Below are positions 27,300 through 35,714 of a stretch of DNA of 64,000 nucleotides, piece by piece; the stretch's first letter is position 1, and each line of letters opens with the position of its first letter. The notes below the pieces were generated by a model. That model searched no databases. It saw only the letters and a program-made list of their open reading frames with translations, and was not told the DNA's origin. The position numbers and the translations under genes are program-made. Origin of the DNA: Halorutilus salinus (GTDB taxonomy: Archaea; Halobacteriota; Halobacteria; Halobacteriales; Halorutilaceae); assembly GCF_026242195.1 (NCBI RefSeq), contig NZ_RKLV01000004.1:124001-188000 (forward strand), given 5' to 3'.

Positions 27300-27475
27300 A
27301 GAAAGATCTGATGGAACTCCTGTGTTGCCCCGTCTGTAAGGGCGAACTCGAACTCGACGCGACGCGTGAGGAGGACGGCGAGGTCGTCGAGGGTACGCTC
27401 TACTGCGAAGACTGCGACGAGACGTACGCCGTAGACGACGGTATACCCGACCTGCTCCCGCCTGAGGCGCGTTAG
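27296..27475 (+). CDS. Trm112-like zinc-binding protein
   Basis: The 59-residue protein starts MKKDLMELLCCPVCKGELEL and ends with CEDCDETYAVDDGIPDLLP. This CPxC...CxxC pattern with IPDLLP is the Trm112 signature. Trm112 is an activating partner of several methyltransferases acting on tRNA, rRNA and release factor in archaea and eukaryotes. It is coupled to purA by an ATGA overlap (27296-27299). Confidence 0.9.
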   Translation: MKKDLMELLCCPVCKGELELDATREEDGEVVEGTLYCEDCDETYAVDDGIPDLLPPEAR

Positions 27476-27484
27476 CCTCCCGTC

Positions 27485-28870
27485 TCAGTCGTCGCCGCGC
27501 GCCTCTTCGAACATAGAGAGCGCCTCCTCGCGTCTCTCCGAATGGTCGACGATAGGTGCCGGGTACCCCGGAGCGGCTTCGTCACGTTCCTCATCCCCCA
27601 GTTCGTGCCACGTGTGTATGCTGTCGGCGGGCACGTCGCGGAGTTCGGGTACGTACCTCTTGATATACTCACCGTCCGGGTCGTACCTCTCTCCCTGCGT
27701 CATGGGGTTGAATATACGGAAGTAGGGCTGTGCGTCCGTACCTGTCGAAGCCGCCCACTGCCATCCGCCGTTGTCGTTCGCCGTATCGTGGTCGACGAGC
27801 TTTTCGCGGAACCAGCCGTACCCCACGCGCCAGTCGACGAGGAGATCCTTCGTAAGGAACGACGCGACGACCATACGTATACGGTTGTGAACGTAGCCCT
27901 CGTCGAGTAGCTGTCGCATCCCTGCGTCAACTATAGGGTAGCCCGTCTCGCCCTGCTTCCACGCGCGTATCTCGTCTTCGTCGTTCCTCCAGTCTATACG
28001 GTTCTCGTACGTCTTGTAGTTCTCCGTCACGACCGACGGGTTGTGGTACAGAACCTGTGTGTAGAACTCTCGCCACGCCAACTGCGCCTGAAACTCCTCC
28101 ACGCTCTCGCGCTCTTCGTCGTCCTCCGCATCTTCCTTCGCGCTCTGCGTCTTCTCCCACACCTCGCGCACGCCGACAGTACCGAACTTGAGATGGGGCG
28201 ACAGGCGCGACGTACACCCGCGAGCGGGATAGTCGCGCGCCTCGTCGTAGACGTAGACACCGTCGGACAGGAAGCCGTTGAGGAGTTCACGCGCCGTCCC
28301 CGTGCCCCCCTCCGGAGCGTCGGGTTCGGGGCTGTCGAAGCCGAGTTCGTCGACCGTCGGTATCCCCCCTACGGCGGGGTTGCGTACCTCGTCGGGCTTG
28401 TCGCGCGGTTCGTCCTTCTCGCGCTCCTCCCACTTGCGGTGGTAGTAGGTGAAGACCGAGTAAGGGTCGCCCGCGTTGGTGAATATCTCGTCGGGTTCAT
28501 GTAGAACCCCGTCGGCGAACGTCCGTGTCCCGACATCCGAGTTACGGAGCGCTTCGCCCACCTCGTCGTCGCGTTCGCGCGCGAGGGGCGAGTAGTCGCG
28601 GTTCCAGACGACCGTATCGGCACCGTGCTCGTCGGCGAGGCGCCGTAGAACCTCCCGTGGATCGCCGCGTTCGACGACGAGATCCCCTCCGAGCGCGCGG
28701 TAGTCCTCGCGGAGCGACCGTAACGCGTCGAGGAGAAAGGAGACACGAACCGGCGACGCGTGTTCGAGCACACCGTCGTCGAGGATGAAGACAGGCAGAG
28801 GCTCTGAGGCACGCGACAGCGCTGTGTTGTCCGCAACCCTCAGGTCGCGTCTGTGCCAGTGTATATCCAT
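27485..28870 (-). CDS. phr: Deoxyribodipyrimidine photolyase
   Basis: The enzyme repairs UV-induced pyrimidine dimers using FADH- and blue light. It is 461 residues from start 28870 (MDIHWHRRDLR), chosen because this is the classic photolyase opening. The FAD-binding half contains YVHNRIRMVVASFLTKDLLV, NDNGGWQWAASTGTDAQPYF and FNPMTQGERYDPDGEYIKRY. The antenna domain occupies about residues 1-130. UV repair fits a surface-brine lifestyle. Confidence 0.95.
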   Translation of the reverse strand: MDIHWHRRDLRVADNTALSRASEPLPVFILDDGVLEHASPVRVSFLLDALRSLREDYRALGGDLVVERGDPREVLRRLADEHGADTVVWNRDYSPLARERDDEVGEALRNSDVGTRTFADGVLHEPDEIFTNAGDPYSVFTYYHRKWEEREKDEPRDKPDEVRNPAVGGIPTVDELGFDSPEPDAPEGGTGTARELLNGFLSDGVYVYDEARDYPARGCTSRLSPHLKFGTVGVREVWEKTQSAKEDAEDDEERESVEEFQAQLAWREFYTQVLYHNPSVVTENYKTYENRIDWRNDEDEIRAWKQGETGYPIVDAGMRQLLDEGYVHNRIRMVVASFLTKDLLVDWRVGYGWFREKLVDHDTANDNGGWQWAASTGTDAQPYFRIFNPMTQGERYDPDGEYIKRYVPELRDVPADSIHTWHELGDEERDEAAPGYPAPIVDHSERREEALSMFEEARGDD

Positions 28871-28933
28871 GTACCAAACACGGAACCCAACAACATGAAG
28901 CTTAATACGGATCCCGACGAAACGGGATAAACA

Positions 28934-29503
28934 GTGACAAGACTCCTCGTCAACCTCGACGAAGAAGGCGTCCGTCCCGTGTCGTCCGTCCTGCGCACCA
29001 CCGATAGCTTCGAGGTCAAGATCGTCAACGACGGATCGCCCAAACATGTCCATCTCTCGGTAAAGGGCGACGCCGAGAGGTACGTGTCGGCGGAGGCGAA
29101 CAACGTCTACGTCGAGGACGACGAGACCGTCGAGGTCGTCGTCGGACCGACACCCGGTAAGGTAGACGGCGAACTCGAAGTAACGTCGGACTACGGCTCC
29201 GACACAGCGACCGTCGAACTCACCGTCGGCGACGAAAGCGACGAGGAAACCGAGGGGAGCGTCGACATCGACGAGTCGCTGTCACAGCCTATGAAGCCCG
29301 ACGCCGGCGACGATGAGATACCCCGCGTCGACGTTGCGGTGGTTCTGGTGCTCGGACTCGCCGCGCTCCTCTCGCTCGTCTTCTCGTTCGTCTTCGAGGG
29401 GTTTCAGGTGGTCGGCGTCGTCGTAGCCGCCTTCGCCGTCCTCGGCGCGGGCTTCGTCTGGTTCCTCAGCCGGTACTCCGACGGTCTGAGACCGAAAGAC
29501 TAA
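28934..29503 (+). CDS. Haloarchaeal two-TM membrane protein with beta-sandwich domain
   Basis: GTG-started, 189 residues. The first ~100 residues look like a small beta-sandwich (SFEVKIVNDGSPKHVHLSVK), followed by an acidic linker and two membrane helices (about 135-180). The pattern is shared by uncharacterised haloarchaeal proteins. It is divergent from phr, with a short shared promoter region. Confidence 0.7.
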   Translation: MTRLLVNLDEEGVRPVSSVLRTTDSFEVKIVNDGSPKHVHLSVKGDAERYVSAEANNVYVEDDETVEVVVGPTPGKVDGELEVTSDYGSDTATVELTVGDESDEETEGSVDIDESLSQPMKPDAGDDEIPRVDVAVVLVLGLAALLSLVFSFVFEGFQVVGVVVAAFAVLGAGFVWFLSRYSDGLRPKD

Positions 29504-29530
29504 GGTGCGCTTCGTCGGTATTCCGACCGA

Positions 29531-29604
29531 GGGACGGTAGGGTAGCTTGGGTATCCTTGTGCCTTCGGATGGCACAGACCGTGGTTCAAATCCGCGCCGT
29601 CCCA
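29531..29604 (+). tRNA. tRNA-Pro (CGG anticodon)
   Basis: Acceptor GGGACGG/CCGTCCC, anticodon stem GTGCC/GGCAC around the loop TTCGGAT (anticodon CGG), and a T arm with TTCAAAT. The discriminator is A and no CCA is encoded. Its 3' end is duplicated 211 bp downstream. Confidence 0.93.
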
Positions 29605-29815
29605 AAATCGTAGATTTTGGGGCAGACGAGAAATCTCCGATTTCTCGTATACGTCCCAAAATCGTAGATCTTTGTGTGCTCGCAAATCTTCGATTTGCGA
29701 ACGTCCCATGAAGGAGCGAGCTTTTACGAGCGACTGAATGGGCAAGCGGTTTGAACTCGTGAGTGAAGTGAGCACAGCGAACGGAACGACCAAAGTTCAA
29801 ATCCGCGCCGTCCCA
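29584..29815. repeat. tRNA-Pro 3'-end duplication enclosing a hairpin-rich segment
   Basis: The 21-bp tRNA end GTTCAAATCCGCGCCGTCCCA minus its last base is repeated exactly at 29584-29604 and 29795-29815. Between them lie palindromes with 3-nt loops: 9-bp arms at 29601-29621 (CCCAAAATC-GTA), 10-bp arms at 29626-29648 (loop TCC), 9-bp arms at 29680-29700 (loop TTC), and a degraded copy of the first at about 29655-29676. Further CGTCCCA fragments occur at about 29651 and 29702. No integrase is present. The layout resembles an att duplication or decayed element. Downstream, 29816-29956 has weaker dyads and no gene. Confidence 0.8.
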
Positions 29816-29956
29816 CTCCAATCTGAGTGGGCACGATAGAGTTGTCGAGCGAATCTCGACAGCCCGCAAATCTCCGATTCTCGAATCTGTGTTCGTACGT
29901 CTCACGACGCTTCGTTTCTCCGCAACCTACTACTAACGCGCCCGTCTACAACGAAC

Positions 29957-30370
29957 ATGGTGAGTTTCACACCCGATGCCTACGATGAGGTTATCGACCA
30001 CGCACGCGAAGGGAAGCCGTACGAGATATGCGGCGTACTCGGCGGTAGACACGACGGCGACGAGGCGCGCGTCGAGTTCGTGCGGCGCGTTGAGAACGTG
30101 AGCGAGACGCCGCGCGTCAACTACCTGATGGAGCCGGAGGATCAGCTCGCCGCCATAGACGACGTTGAGGAGCGCGGCGATGTCGTCGGCTTCTACCATT
30201 CGCATCCTGAAGGACCCCGACAGCCGAGCGAGACGGACGCCGACCGCGCGAACTGGCCCCGACACTCTTACGTCATCGTCTCACTCGGACGCGACGAGCC
30301 TTTCGTGGGTTCGTGGAGATGGACGGGTGAGGCGTTCGATGACGAAGAGGTCGTCGTCGATTCCGATTGA
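29957..30370 (+). CDS. JAMM/MPN+ metalloprotease (desampylase-like)
   Basis: The 137-residue single-domain protein has a conserved Glu early (YEICGVLGG) and the JAMM motif HSHPEGPRQPSETD (H-x-H-x10-D). In Haloferax the JAMM enzyme HvJAMM1 cleaves ubiquitin-like SAMPs from target proteins. The next gene encodes a SAMP-like protein, which supports that role here. Confidence 0.9.
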   Translation: MVSFTPDAYDEVIDHAREGKPYEICGVLGGRHDGDEARVEFVRRVENVSETPRVNYLMEPEDQLAAIDDVEERGDVVGFYHSHPEGPRQPSETDADRANWPRHSYVIVSLGRDEPFVGSWRWTGEAFDDEEVVVDSD

Positions 30371-30399
30371 TTTTTGCGTCTCAGACGCCTATACCGGAC

Positions 30400-30669
30400 A
30401 TGCCTACGGTACGTATACCGGCTGTCCTGAGCGAAACCGGCGGTTCGAGAAACGTAGAAGTCGACGGCGACACCGTACTCGCCGCGGTTCACGCGTACAC
30501 CGAGGAGTACGGTTCGGAGCTTGAGGACAACGTCTTGGGGAACGGCGAGGTCAAGGAGTACATCAACGTCTACGTCAACGGAAAGGACGTACGTGACATC
30601 GACGGTGTAGACACACAGGTCGGTGACGGCGACGAGATACGTATCATACCCGCGGCGAGCGGCGGTTAA
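30400..30669 (+). CDS. Ubiquitin-like small archaeal modifier protein (SAMP/MoaD family)
   Basis: The 89-residue beta-grasp protein ends in the diglycine IPAASGG, required for activation by an E1-like enzyme. It carries the family segment YINVYVNGKDVRD. It may modify proteins and supply sulfur for molybdopterin or tRNA thiolation. Start 30400 (MPTVRIPAVL) is used; an earlier in-frame start adds 11 unlikely residues. It follows the JAMM protease gene by 29 bp. Confidence 0.92.
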   Translation: MPTVRIPAVLSETGGSRNVEVDGDTVLAAVHAYTEEYGSELEDNVLGNGEVKEYINVYVNGKDVRDIDGVDTQVGDGDEIRIIPAASGG

Positions 30670-31250
30670 CGTCCGCGCGCGTTCCTGAGCGACGCTTCGA
30701 CGTGCTTCCTTGCGTTCTCGTACACCGACGGACCGTGTCCCGTATGTAGCTCGTCTATACCGTCGGCGTTTTCGAGAACCTTCTCGGTACTACCGACGAG
30801 CGTCGCGCGGTCGCCTTCGTCGAGGTCGGTACGTCCGAAAGAGCCGCCGGCGAAGACGAGGTCGCCCGCGAAAAGAACGCCCGTTTCGGGCGAGTAGAGA
30901 CAGATATGGTCGCCCTTGTGACCCGGTGTATGCCAGACGGTGAACCCCGCGCCGCCCATCTCGAACGTATCGCCCTCGGCGAGGGGGTTGTCGACGTAAC
31001 GCGACGACGCATCGTATCCCCACGTCCCGACACCGAAGCCGTCACGTACCTCGTCGAGTATACCGACGTGGTCGCCGTGTGTATGCGTCAGAACGACGGT
31101 GTCTATACCACCACGGTCACGTAGACGTTCGAGAACGGTGTCGTCACTACCTACGTCGACGAGTACCGACCGCCCTTCGACGTCGGGTTCGACGAGGAAA
31201 GCGTTCGACGTGAACTCGGTGGAGCCTTCGGCGAGGTTCGTTACGCGCAT
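30666..31250 (-). CDS. Metallo-beta-lactamase-fold hydrolase
   Basis: The 194-residue protein has the MBL metal motif THTHGDH (about residues 55-61), later ligands in HTPGHKGDH and FAGDLVFAGG, and a final His in HTGHGPS. This is a glyoxalase II-like architecture. The substrate is unknown. It converges with the SAMP gene by 4 bp. Confidence 0.9.
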   Translation of the reverse strand: MRVTNLAEGSTEFTSNAFLVEPDVEGRSVLVDVGSDDTVLERLRDRGGIDTVVLTHTHGDHVGILDEVRDGFGVGTWGYDASSRYVDNPLAEGDTFEMGGAGFTVWHTPGHKGDHICLYSPETGVLFAGDLVFAGGSFGRTDLDEGDRATLVGSTEKVLENADGIDELHTGHGPSVYENARKHVEASLRNARGR

Positions 31251-31326
31251 AGGTCGACTATGTGACGACGCCTAAAGACCATGCCCCTTCCGTCGCGCTT
31301 TTGCTCCCTCGAAGGCTAACCTACAC

Positions 31327-32319
31327 GTGTTCCGTCCGACAGACGACGACTGCGCCGACTGCGGGAACAAAGCCTTCGCGGTGACAGACGCCCTCTCTGC
31401 CGACGGTTCTCCCTTACCCGCCTGCTTCGCGTGCTACGTCGACCGCCTCGACCGTGTCCGCGTATCCGGCGTCGTCGACGTACGTACAGAGGACGGGACG
31501 GGAAGCTTCGTCGTCGGCGGTTCGTCGGTCGAAGAGACGGACGAACTGGCGGGATCGGTCGCCGGGGAACTCGGCTCCGGCGGTGTACGTGTCTCCGTCA
31601 CGGATGTATCGCCTCTTACGGAAGCACGCGACCTTATCGGTGACTACCACGCCCGCGAACTCGCACGCGCCGAACGTTCGGAGAGCCGTCACGTCTACGC
31701 CGGGACGGGTCGGCGTGGGACTGTTATCGACACGGAGACAAGGACGGACGGCCGTATACGCGGTGCTGTCAGCGAAGCGCTCGCGCGCCACGTCGTCGAG
31801 GCGAACCGTATACGGAAACGCGCCGACGTTGACGACCGTGTGACAGAAGAGTTTCCGACGCTCGCCGAACACCGCGCCACACGTAGGCTCCGTATCGAGG
31901 AACGCGTCTGGGATATGGCGAAGGAGCGCGGTGTTTCGGAGGCGAGCGAGCGCGCCGCCGACAGCCGAGAGGAAGGACGTGGATTTGAGGACTACTTCCG
32001 CGACTGGTGCGACGACCGCAACATCAACGTTCGACGGGGAAAGCCGGCAATCGTACGTCTCTACCCCGGCGTCGCGGACGAGATCGCGCGTAAGACCGAC
32101 GGTCTTGCCGGCGTCCCCGACTTCCTCGTACGCGGCGACGGTCAACGCTCGTTCGGCGGTGAATGGCGACCCGACGCCGACGTCTTCGTGGAGGTAAAAC
32201 GCGCGTCGAGCAACCTGTCGCGCGACCAACAGAGAGTCGTCGCACATCTCAAGTCACACGGATTCGGCGTCTACGTTCTCCGCGGCGAACCTGACGACAT
32301 TGTCTTCGACAGGAGGTGA
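31327..32319 (+). CDS. Predicted nuclease: zinc-ribbon plus PD-(D/E)xK (VRR-NUC-like) domain
   Basis: GTG-started, 330 residues. An N-terminal CADCGNKAF...CFACY makes a zinc ribbon. The middle is helical and basic-rich. The C-terminus has a restriction-like core: GLAGVPDFLV, then DVFVEVKRASSNLSRDQQRVV and HLKSHGFGVYVLRG, the D...ExK plus Q-helix pattern of VRR-NUC nucleases. It could act in DNA repair or on structured DNA. Its 3' end overlaps the region before gatE. Confidence 0.7.
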   Translation: MFRPTDDDCADCGNKAFAVTDALSADGSPLPACFACYVDRLDRVRVSGVVDVRTEDGTGSFVVGGSSVEETDELAGSVAGELGSGGVRVSVTDVSPLTEARDLIGDYHARELARAERSESRHVYAGTGRRGTVIDTETRTDGRIRGAVSEALARHVVEANRIRKRADVDDRVTEEFPTLAEHRATRRLRIEERVWDMAKERGVSEASERAADSREEGRGFEDYFRDWCDDRNINVRRGKPAIVRLYPGVADEIARKTDGLAGVPDFLVRGDGQRSFGGEWRPDADVFVEVKRASSNLSRDQQRVVAHLKSHGFGVYVLRGEPDDIVFDRR

Positions 32320-32356
32320 ACGGTACTGTTTTGACGCGTCCGTTCCACCCACGAAC

Positions 32357-34219
32357 ATGGAACACGACTACGAGGAACTCGGTCTGAAGGCTGGTCTGGA
32401 GATACACCAGCAGTTGGATACCGAGACGAAGCTTTTCTGCGACTGTCCGACGACGGTACGCGACGAGGAAGAGTCGACGCATGCGTTCCGCCGTTACCTA
32501 CATCCGACACGGAGCGAACTCGGTGAGGTCGACGAGGCGGCGCTCGAAGAGAGCCGTGTCGACCGTAAGTTCACGTACAAGGCGTACGGCACTACCTGCC
32601 TCGTAGAGGAGGACGAGGAGCCGCCGCGTCCGATGAACCGCGACGCCGTCTCCGTCGCCCTTGAAGCCGCCGAGACGTTCGGTATGGGGCGTGTCGATCA
32701 CGCACACGTCATGCGCAAGATCGTTATAGACGGCTCCAACACGACGGGCTTTCAGCGCACCGCGTTACTCGCTCACGACGGCGTCGTAGAGACGAGCGAA
32801 GGTGACGTACGTATCGACGCTCTCGCGCTCGAAGAGGAGTCGGCGAGACGCCTCGGCGAGACCGACGAAGGACCTGTCTTCTCCCTCGACCGTCTCGGCG
32901 TCCCTCTTGTCGAAATCGGTACAGCGCCCGACATACGGACGCCCGAACAGGCGCAGGAGACGGCGGAACGTATAGGTATGGTACTACGTTCGACCGGAAA
33001 GGTAAAGCGCGGTCTCGGCACCGTGCGTCAGGATCTCAACGTCTCGATCGAGGAAGGCGCACGTATAGAGATGAAAGGCGTGCAGGATCTGAGCGCCATA
33101 GGTGAGATGGTCGAGAACGAGGCACGTCGCCAGTATGAACTCGTCGAGATAGCCGACGAGCTAAACGAACGCGGGGCGTCCGTCTGCGGTACGTACGATG
33201 TCACCGAGGTCTTTGAGGAAACCGGATCGGGCGTTATAGACGGAGCGGTCTCCGACGGCGGTTCGGTCGTCGCCGTCGTTCTCGAAGGCTTCGACGGTCT
33301 CGTGGGACGTGAGATACAGCCCGACCGCAGACTCGGAACCGAACTCTCCGACCGCGCAAAGAAACGCGGCGCTGGCGGTGTCTTCCATACCGACGAACTC
33401 CCCGCTTACGGCGTCTCCGAAGACGAGGTGGAGGCGTTACGCGACGCTGTCGACGCCGGATCCGGCGACGCCGTGGCGATCGTAGCCGACGAAGACGCGA
33501 CGGCGTGGAACGCTGTCGAGGCGGTCGCAGAACGCGCCGAACAGGCGCTCGAAGGCGTGCCCGAGGAGACGCGTGACGCGAACGAGGACGGCACCTCGTC
33601 GTACCTCCGTCCTCTGCCCGGCGCGGCGCGTATGTACCCCGAAACCGATGTCTACCCCGTCGCGCTCGACGGCTTCGAAGTCTCACCGCCCGAACTACTC
33701 GACGAACGCGCCGAGAGGTACGCCGAGAAGCACGGCTTGGACGAAGACCTCGCCGAACGTGTCGCGTACGGCGCGCGTATGCCCGTCTACGAGAAAGCCG
33801 TCGAAAGCGGATACGAACCCTCGCTCGTCGCCTCGACGGTCGAAGAAACCCTCGTTGACCTACGTCGTGACGGCGTCCCCGTCGAGGAAATCGAAGACGA
33901 AGAGCTACTCGAAACCTTCGCGCTCGTCGATGAGGACGAGGTGGCGAAGGAAGGCGTCCCCGAACTCCTACGTGGCGTCGCAGAGGGCGGTGAACCCGAC
34001 GACGTTGCGGACGAACTCGGTCTCGACAGCGCCGCGCGCGAAGAGGTTGAGGAGGTCGTCGACGGGATACTTGACGAACGCGCCGACTACGTCGAGAACG
34101 AGGGCATGGGGGCGATGGGCGGTCTCATGGGGGCTGTCATGGAGGAGATGCGCGGAAAGGCTGACGGCGAACTCGTCTCCGACGTACTGCGTGAGAAGCT
34201 TCAGGAACGCGTCTCCTGA
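32357..34219 (+). CDS. gatE: Glu-tRNA(Gln) amidotransferase subunit E
   Basis: GatE pairs with GatD in archaea to convert Glu-tRNA(Gln) to Gln-tRNA(Gln). The 620-residue protein starts LGLKAGLEIHQQLDTETKLF and has the GatB/E catalytic core, GSNTTGFQRT, a GAD-like insert (about residues 310-400) characteristic of GatE versus GatB, and a helical YqeY-type C-terminal tail. Start 32357 is preferred for its fit to homologues. gatD is not in the window. Confidence 0.96.
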   Translation: MEHDYEELGLKAGLEIHQQLDTETKLFCDCPTTVRDEEESTHAFRRYLHPTRSELGEVDEAALEESRVDRKFTYKAYGTTCLVEEDEEPPRPMNRDAVSVALEAAETFGMGRVDHAHVMRKIVIDGSNTTGFQRTALLAHDGVVETSEGDVRIDALALEEESARRLGETDEGPVFSLDRLGVPLVEIGTAPDIRTPEQAQETAERIGMVLRSTGKVKRGLGTVRQDLNVSIEEGARIEMKGVQDLSAIGEMVENEARRQYELVEIADELNERGASVCGTYDVTEVFEETGSGVIDGAVSDGGSVVAVVLEGFDGLVGREIQPDRRLGTELSDRAKKRGAGGVFHTDELPAYGVSEDEVEALRDAVDAGSGDAVAIVADEDATAWNAVEAVAERAEQALEGVPEETRDANEDGTSSYLRPLPGAARMYPETDVYPVALDGFEVSPPELLDERAERYAEKHGLDEDLAERVAYGARMPVYEKAVESGYEPSLVASTVEETLVDLRRDGVPVEEIEDEELLETFALVDEDEVAKEGVPELLRGVAEGGEPDDVADELGLDSAAREEVEEVVDGILDERADYVENEGMGAMGGLMGAVMEEMRGKADGELVSDVLREKLQERVS

Positions 34220-35115
34220 GCCTCGACGTAGATACTGTCGGCTTCGGGTAACGTATCCTTCACGGCTTTCTCGACACTGTCCGTCGCCTGCTTCAGTTCT
34301 TCCGTCGCCATACCCGCTTCAAACTCAGCCTCGACGGCGACGAGAACGCTGTCGGGTCCCATATGGAGCGTCCGCAGGTCGACCACCGAGACGACACCGT
34401 CGGTCGTTTCGACACCGTCGATAAGCTCACGCCTTTCGCCCTTGGTGACGCCCTCCCCGACTATCAGACCACGGTTCTCCCATGCGAGGGCGAGCGCGAA
34501 CCCCATGAGAAGAACACCTATGAGAACGCTCCCTATAGCGTCGTAGACGTTGTTTCCCGTCAGGTCGGTAAGACCGATGCCCGCGAAGGCGACTATGATA
34601 CCCGCGAGGGCGACGGCGTCTTCGGTGAGCGCGGTTATGAGGGGCGCGTCCTTCGACTTCCTGAACGCCTCCACGATCGAACCGAAGCCTTTCTCGGTCA
34701 TCTCGCGTCTGACACCCGCGTACGCGTTCTTGAGCGCCCACGCCTCGAACGCGAAGGCGGCGGAGAGAACGACGTAGTTTACCGTGAAGTTTGTACCGGC
34801 GCTCTCCACGCCGAACTTGTGGTATCCGTGCCGGAGCGACGCGTACCCCGCAACCCCGAACAGTATGACCGAGACGACGAAAGCGAAGAAGTACTGCTCC
34901 TTTCCGCGCCCGAACGGATGTTCACGCGACGCGCCGTTGCTACCGAGACGCATACCGAGGAGCAGAAGAACCTGATTACCCGTGTCGCTCACCGAGTGGT
35001 ACGCCTCACTCAGCATGCTTGAACTCCCCGTTATGCTCCACGCCGCGAACTTGGCGATGGCTATAAGGAAGTTGGCGATAAGAGCGGCGACTACGACGCG
35101 TTTGGTTGATGCCAC
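34201..35115 (-). CDS. Cation diffusion facilitator transporter
   Basis: The 304-residue protein has six membrane helices with metal-site motifs SEAYHSVSDTGNQ (H-x3-D) and ALTEDAVALAG (E-D variant of the second site). This variant resembles the SLC30A9/ZNT9-like branch. A cytoplasmic C-terminal ferredoxin-like domain follows. GTG 35115 (VASTKRVVVAAL) is chosen because it lies 30 nt from a TATA box shared with carS. It probably exports Zn2+, Mn2+ or Fe2+. It overlaps the gatE 3' end by 19 bp. Confidence 0.87.
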   Translation of the reverse strand: MASTKRVVVAALIANFLIAIAKFAAWSITGSSSMLSEAYHSVSDTGNQVLLLLGMRLGSNGASREHPFGRGKEQYFFAFVVSVILFGVAGYASLRHGYHKFGVESAGTNFTVNYVVLSAAFAFEAWALKNAYAGVRREMTEKGFGSIVEAFRKSKDAPLITALTEDAVALAGIIVAFAGIGLTDLTGNNVYDAIGSVLIGVLLMGFALALAWENRGLIVGEGVTKGERRELIDGVETTDGVVSVVDLRTLHMGPDSVLVAVEAEFEAGMATEELKQATDSVEKAVKDTLPEADSIYVEAQETRS

Positions 35116-35139
35116 ACGACCAAACCGTACCCATAACCC

Positions 35140-35150
35140 AAAATACTTTT
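35140..35150. promoter_or_regulatory. Palindromic TATA box shared by two divergent leaderless genes
   Basis: AAAATACTTTT reads nearly the same on both strands. Its centre (35145) is exactly 30 nt from the carS ATG (35175) and 30 nt from the transporter GTG (35115). One TATA element could therefore drive both directions. Confidence 0.65.
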
Positions 35151-35174
35151 CCAAACCGCCGACCCTTTGCGCGT

Positions 35175-35714
35175 ATGTCAGCCTTAGAGACCGTAGCCGT
35201 CGCCTTCTGGTTGATGTTGCCTGCCTACATACCCAACAACACCGCCGTCGTGTTCGGCGGCGGACGCCCCGTCGATATGGGGCGTGAATGGAACGGCACG
35301 CGTGTACTCGGCGACGGTAAGACGTGGCGCGGGAGCGCGTCGGGCGTGGTAGCCGGCTTCGTGCTTGCACTCTTCCTAAACGAGGCGCTCGCGCGCGGCT
35401 ACGTACCCGAGTTCCTACCGACGTTCGCCCCTCTCGCCGCCCTCGGACTCGCCCTCGGCGCTATACTCGGCGACATGGGGGCGAGCTTTCTGAAACGCCG
35501 TACCGGACGCGAACGCGGTGCACCTTTCCCCGGCGTCGATCAGCTTGACTTCGTCGTCGGTGCGTTCGCCGTCACCGTACCGCTCGCCCCCGGCTGGTTC
35601 TTCGACAGCTTCACACCGGGCGTCCTCGCCGTCGTTCTCGTTATCACGCCCGTTCTCCACGTCTCCACGAACTTTATTGCGTACAAACTCGGACTCAAGG
35701 ACGAGCCATGGTAA
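35175..35714 (+). CDS. carS: CDP-archaeol synthase
   Basis: CarS activates unsaturated archaetidic acid with CTP, giving CDP-archaeol for polar lipid synthesis. The 179-residue membrane protein has LPAYIPNNTAVVFGGGRPVD near the N-terminus, the DGKTWRG motif, GDMGASFLKRR, and PFPGVDQLDFVVG. The first gene of a tight operon with pyrE, an HD hydrolase, dcd and brp; it overlaps pyrE by 7 bp. Confidence 0.95.
   Translation: MSALETVAVAFWLMLPAYIPNNTAVVFGGGRPVDMGREWNGTRVLGDGKTWRGSASGVVAGFVLALFLNEALARGYVPEFLPTFAPLAALGLALGAILGDMGASFLKRRTGRERGAPFPGVDQLDFVVGAFAVTVPLAPGWFFDSFTPGVLAVVLVITPVLHVSTNFIAYKLGLKDEPW

Noticed and set aside
29601-29940. Hairpin-rich segment after tRNA-Pro as a CRISPR array
   Set aside because: Repeat units are unequal, spacers are absent, arms vary and there are no cas genes.
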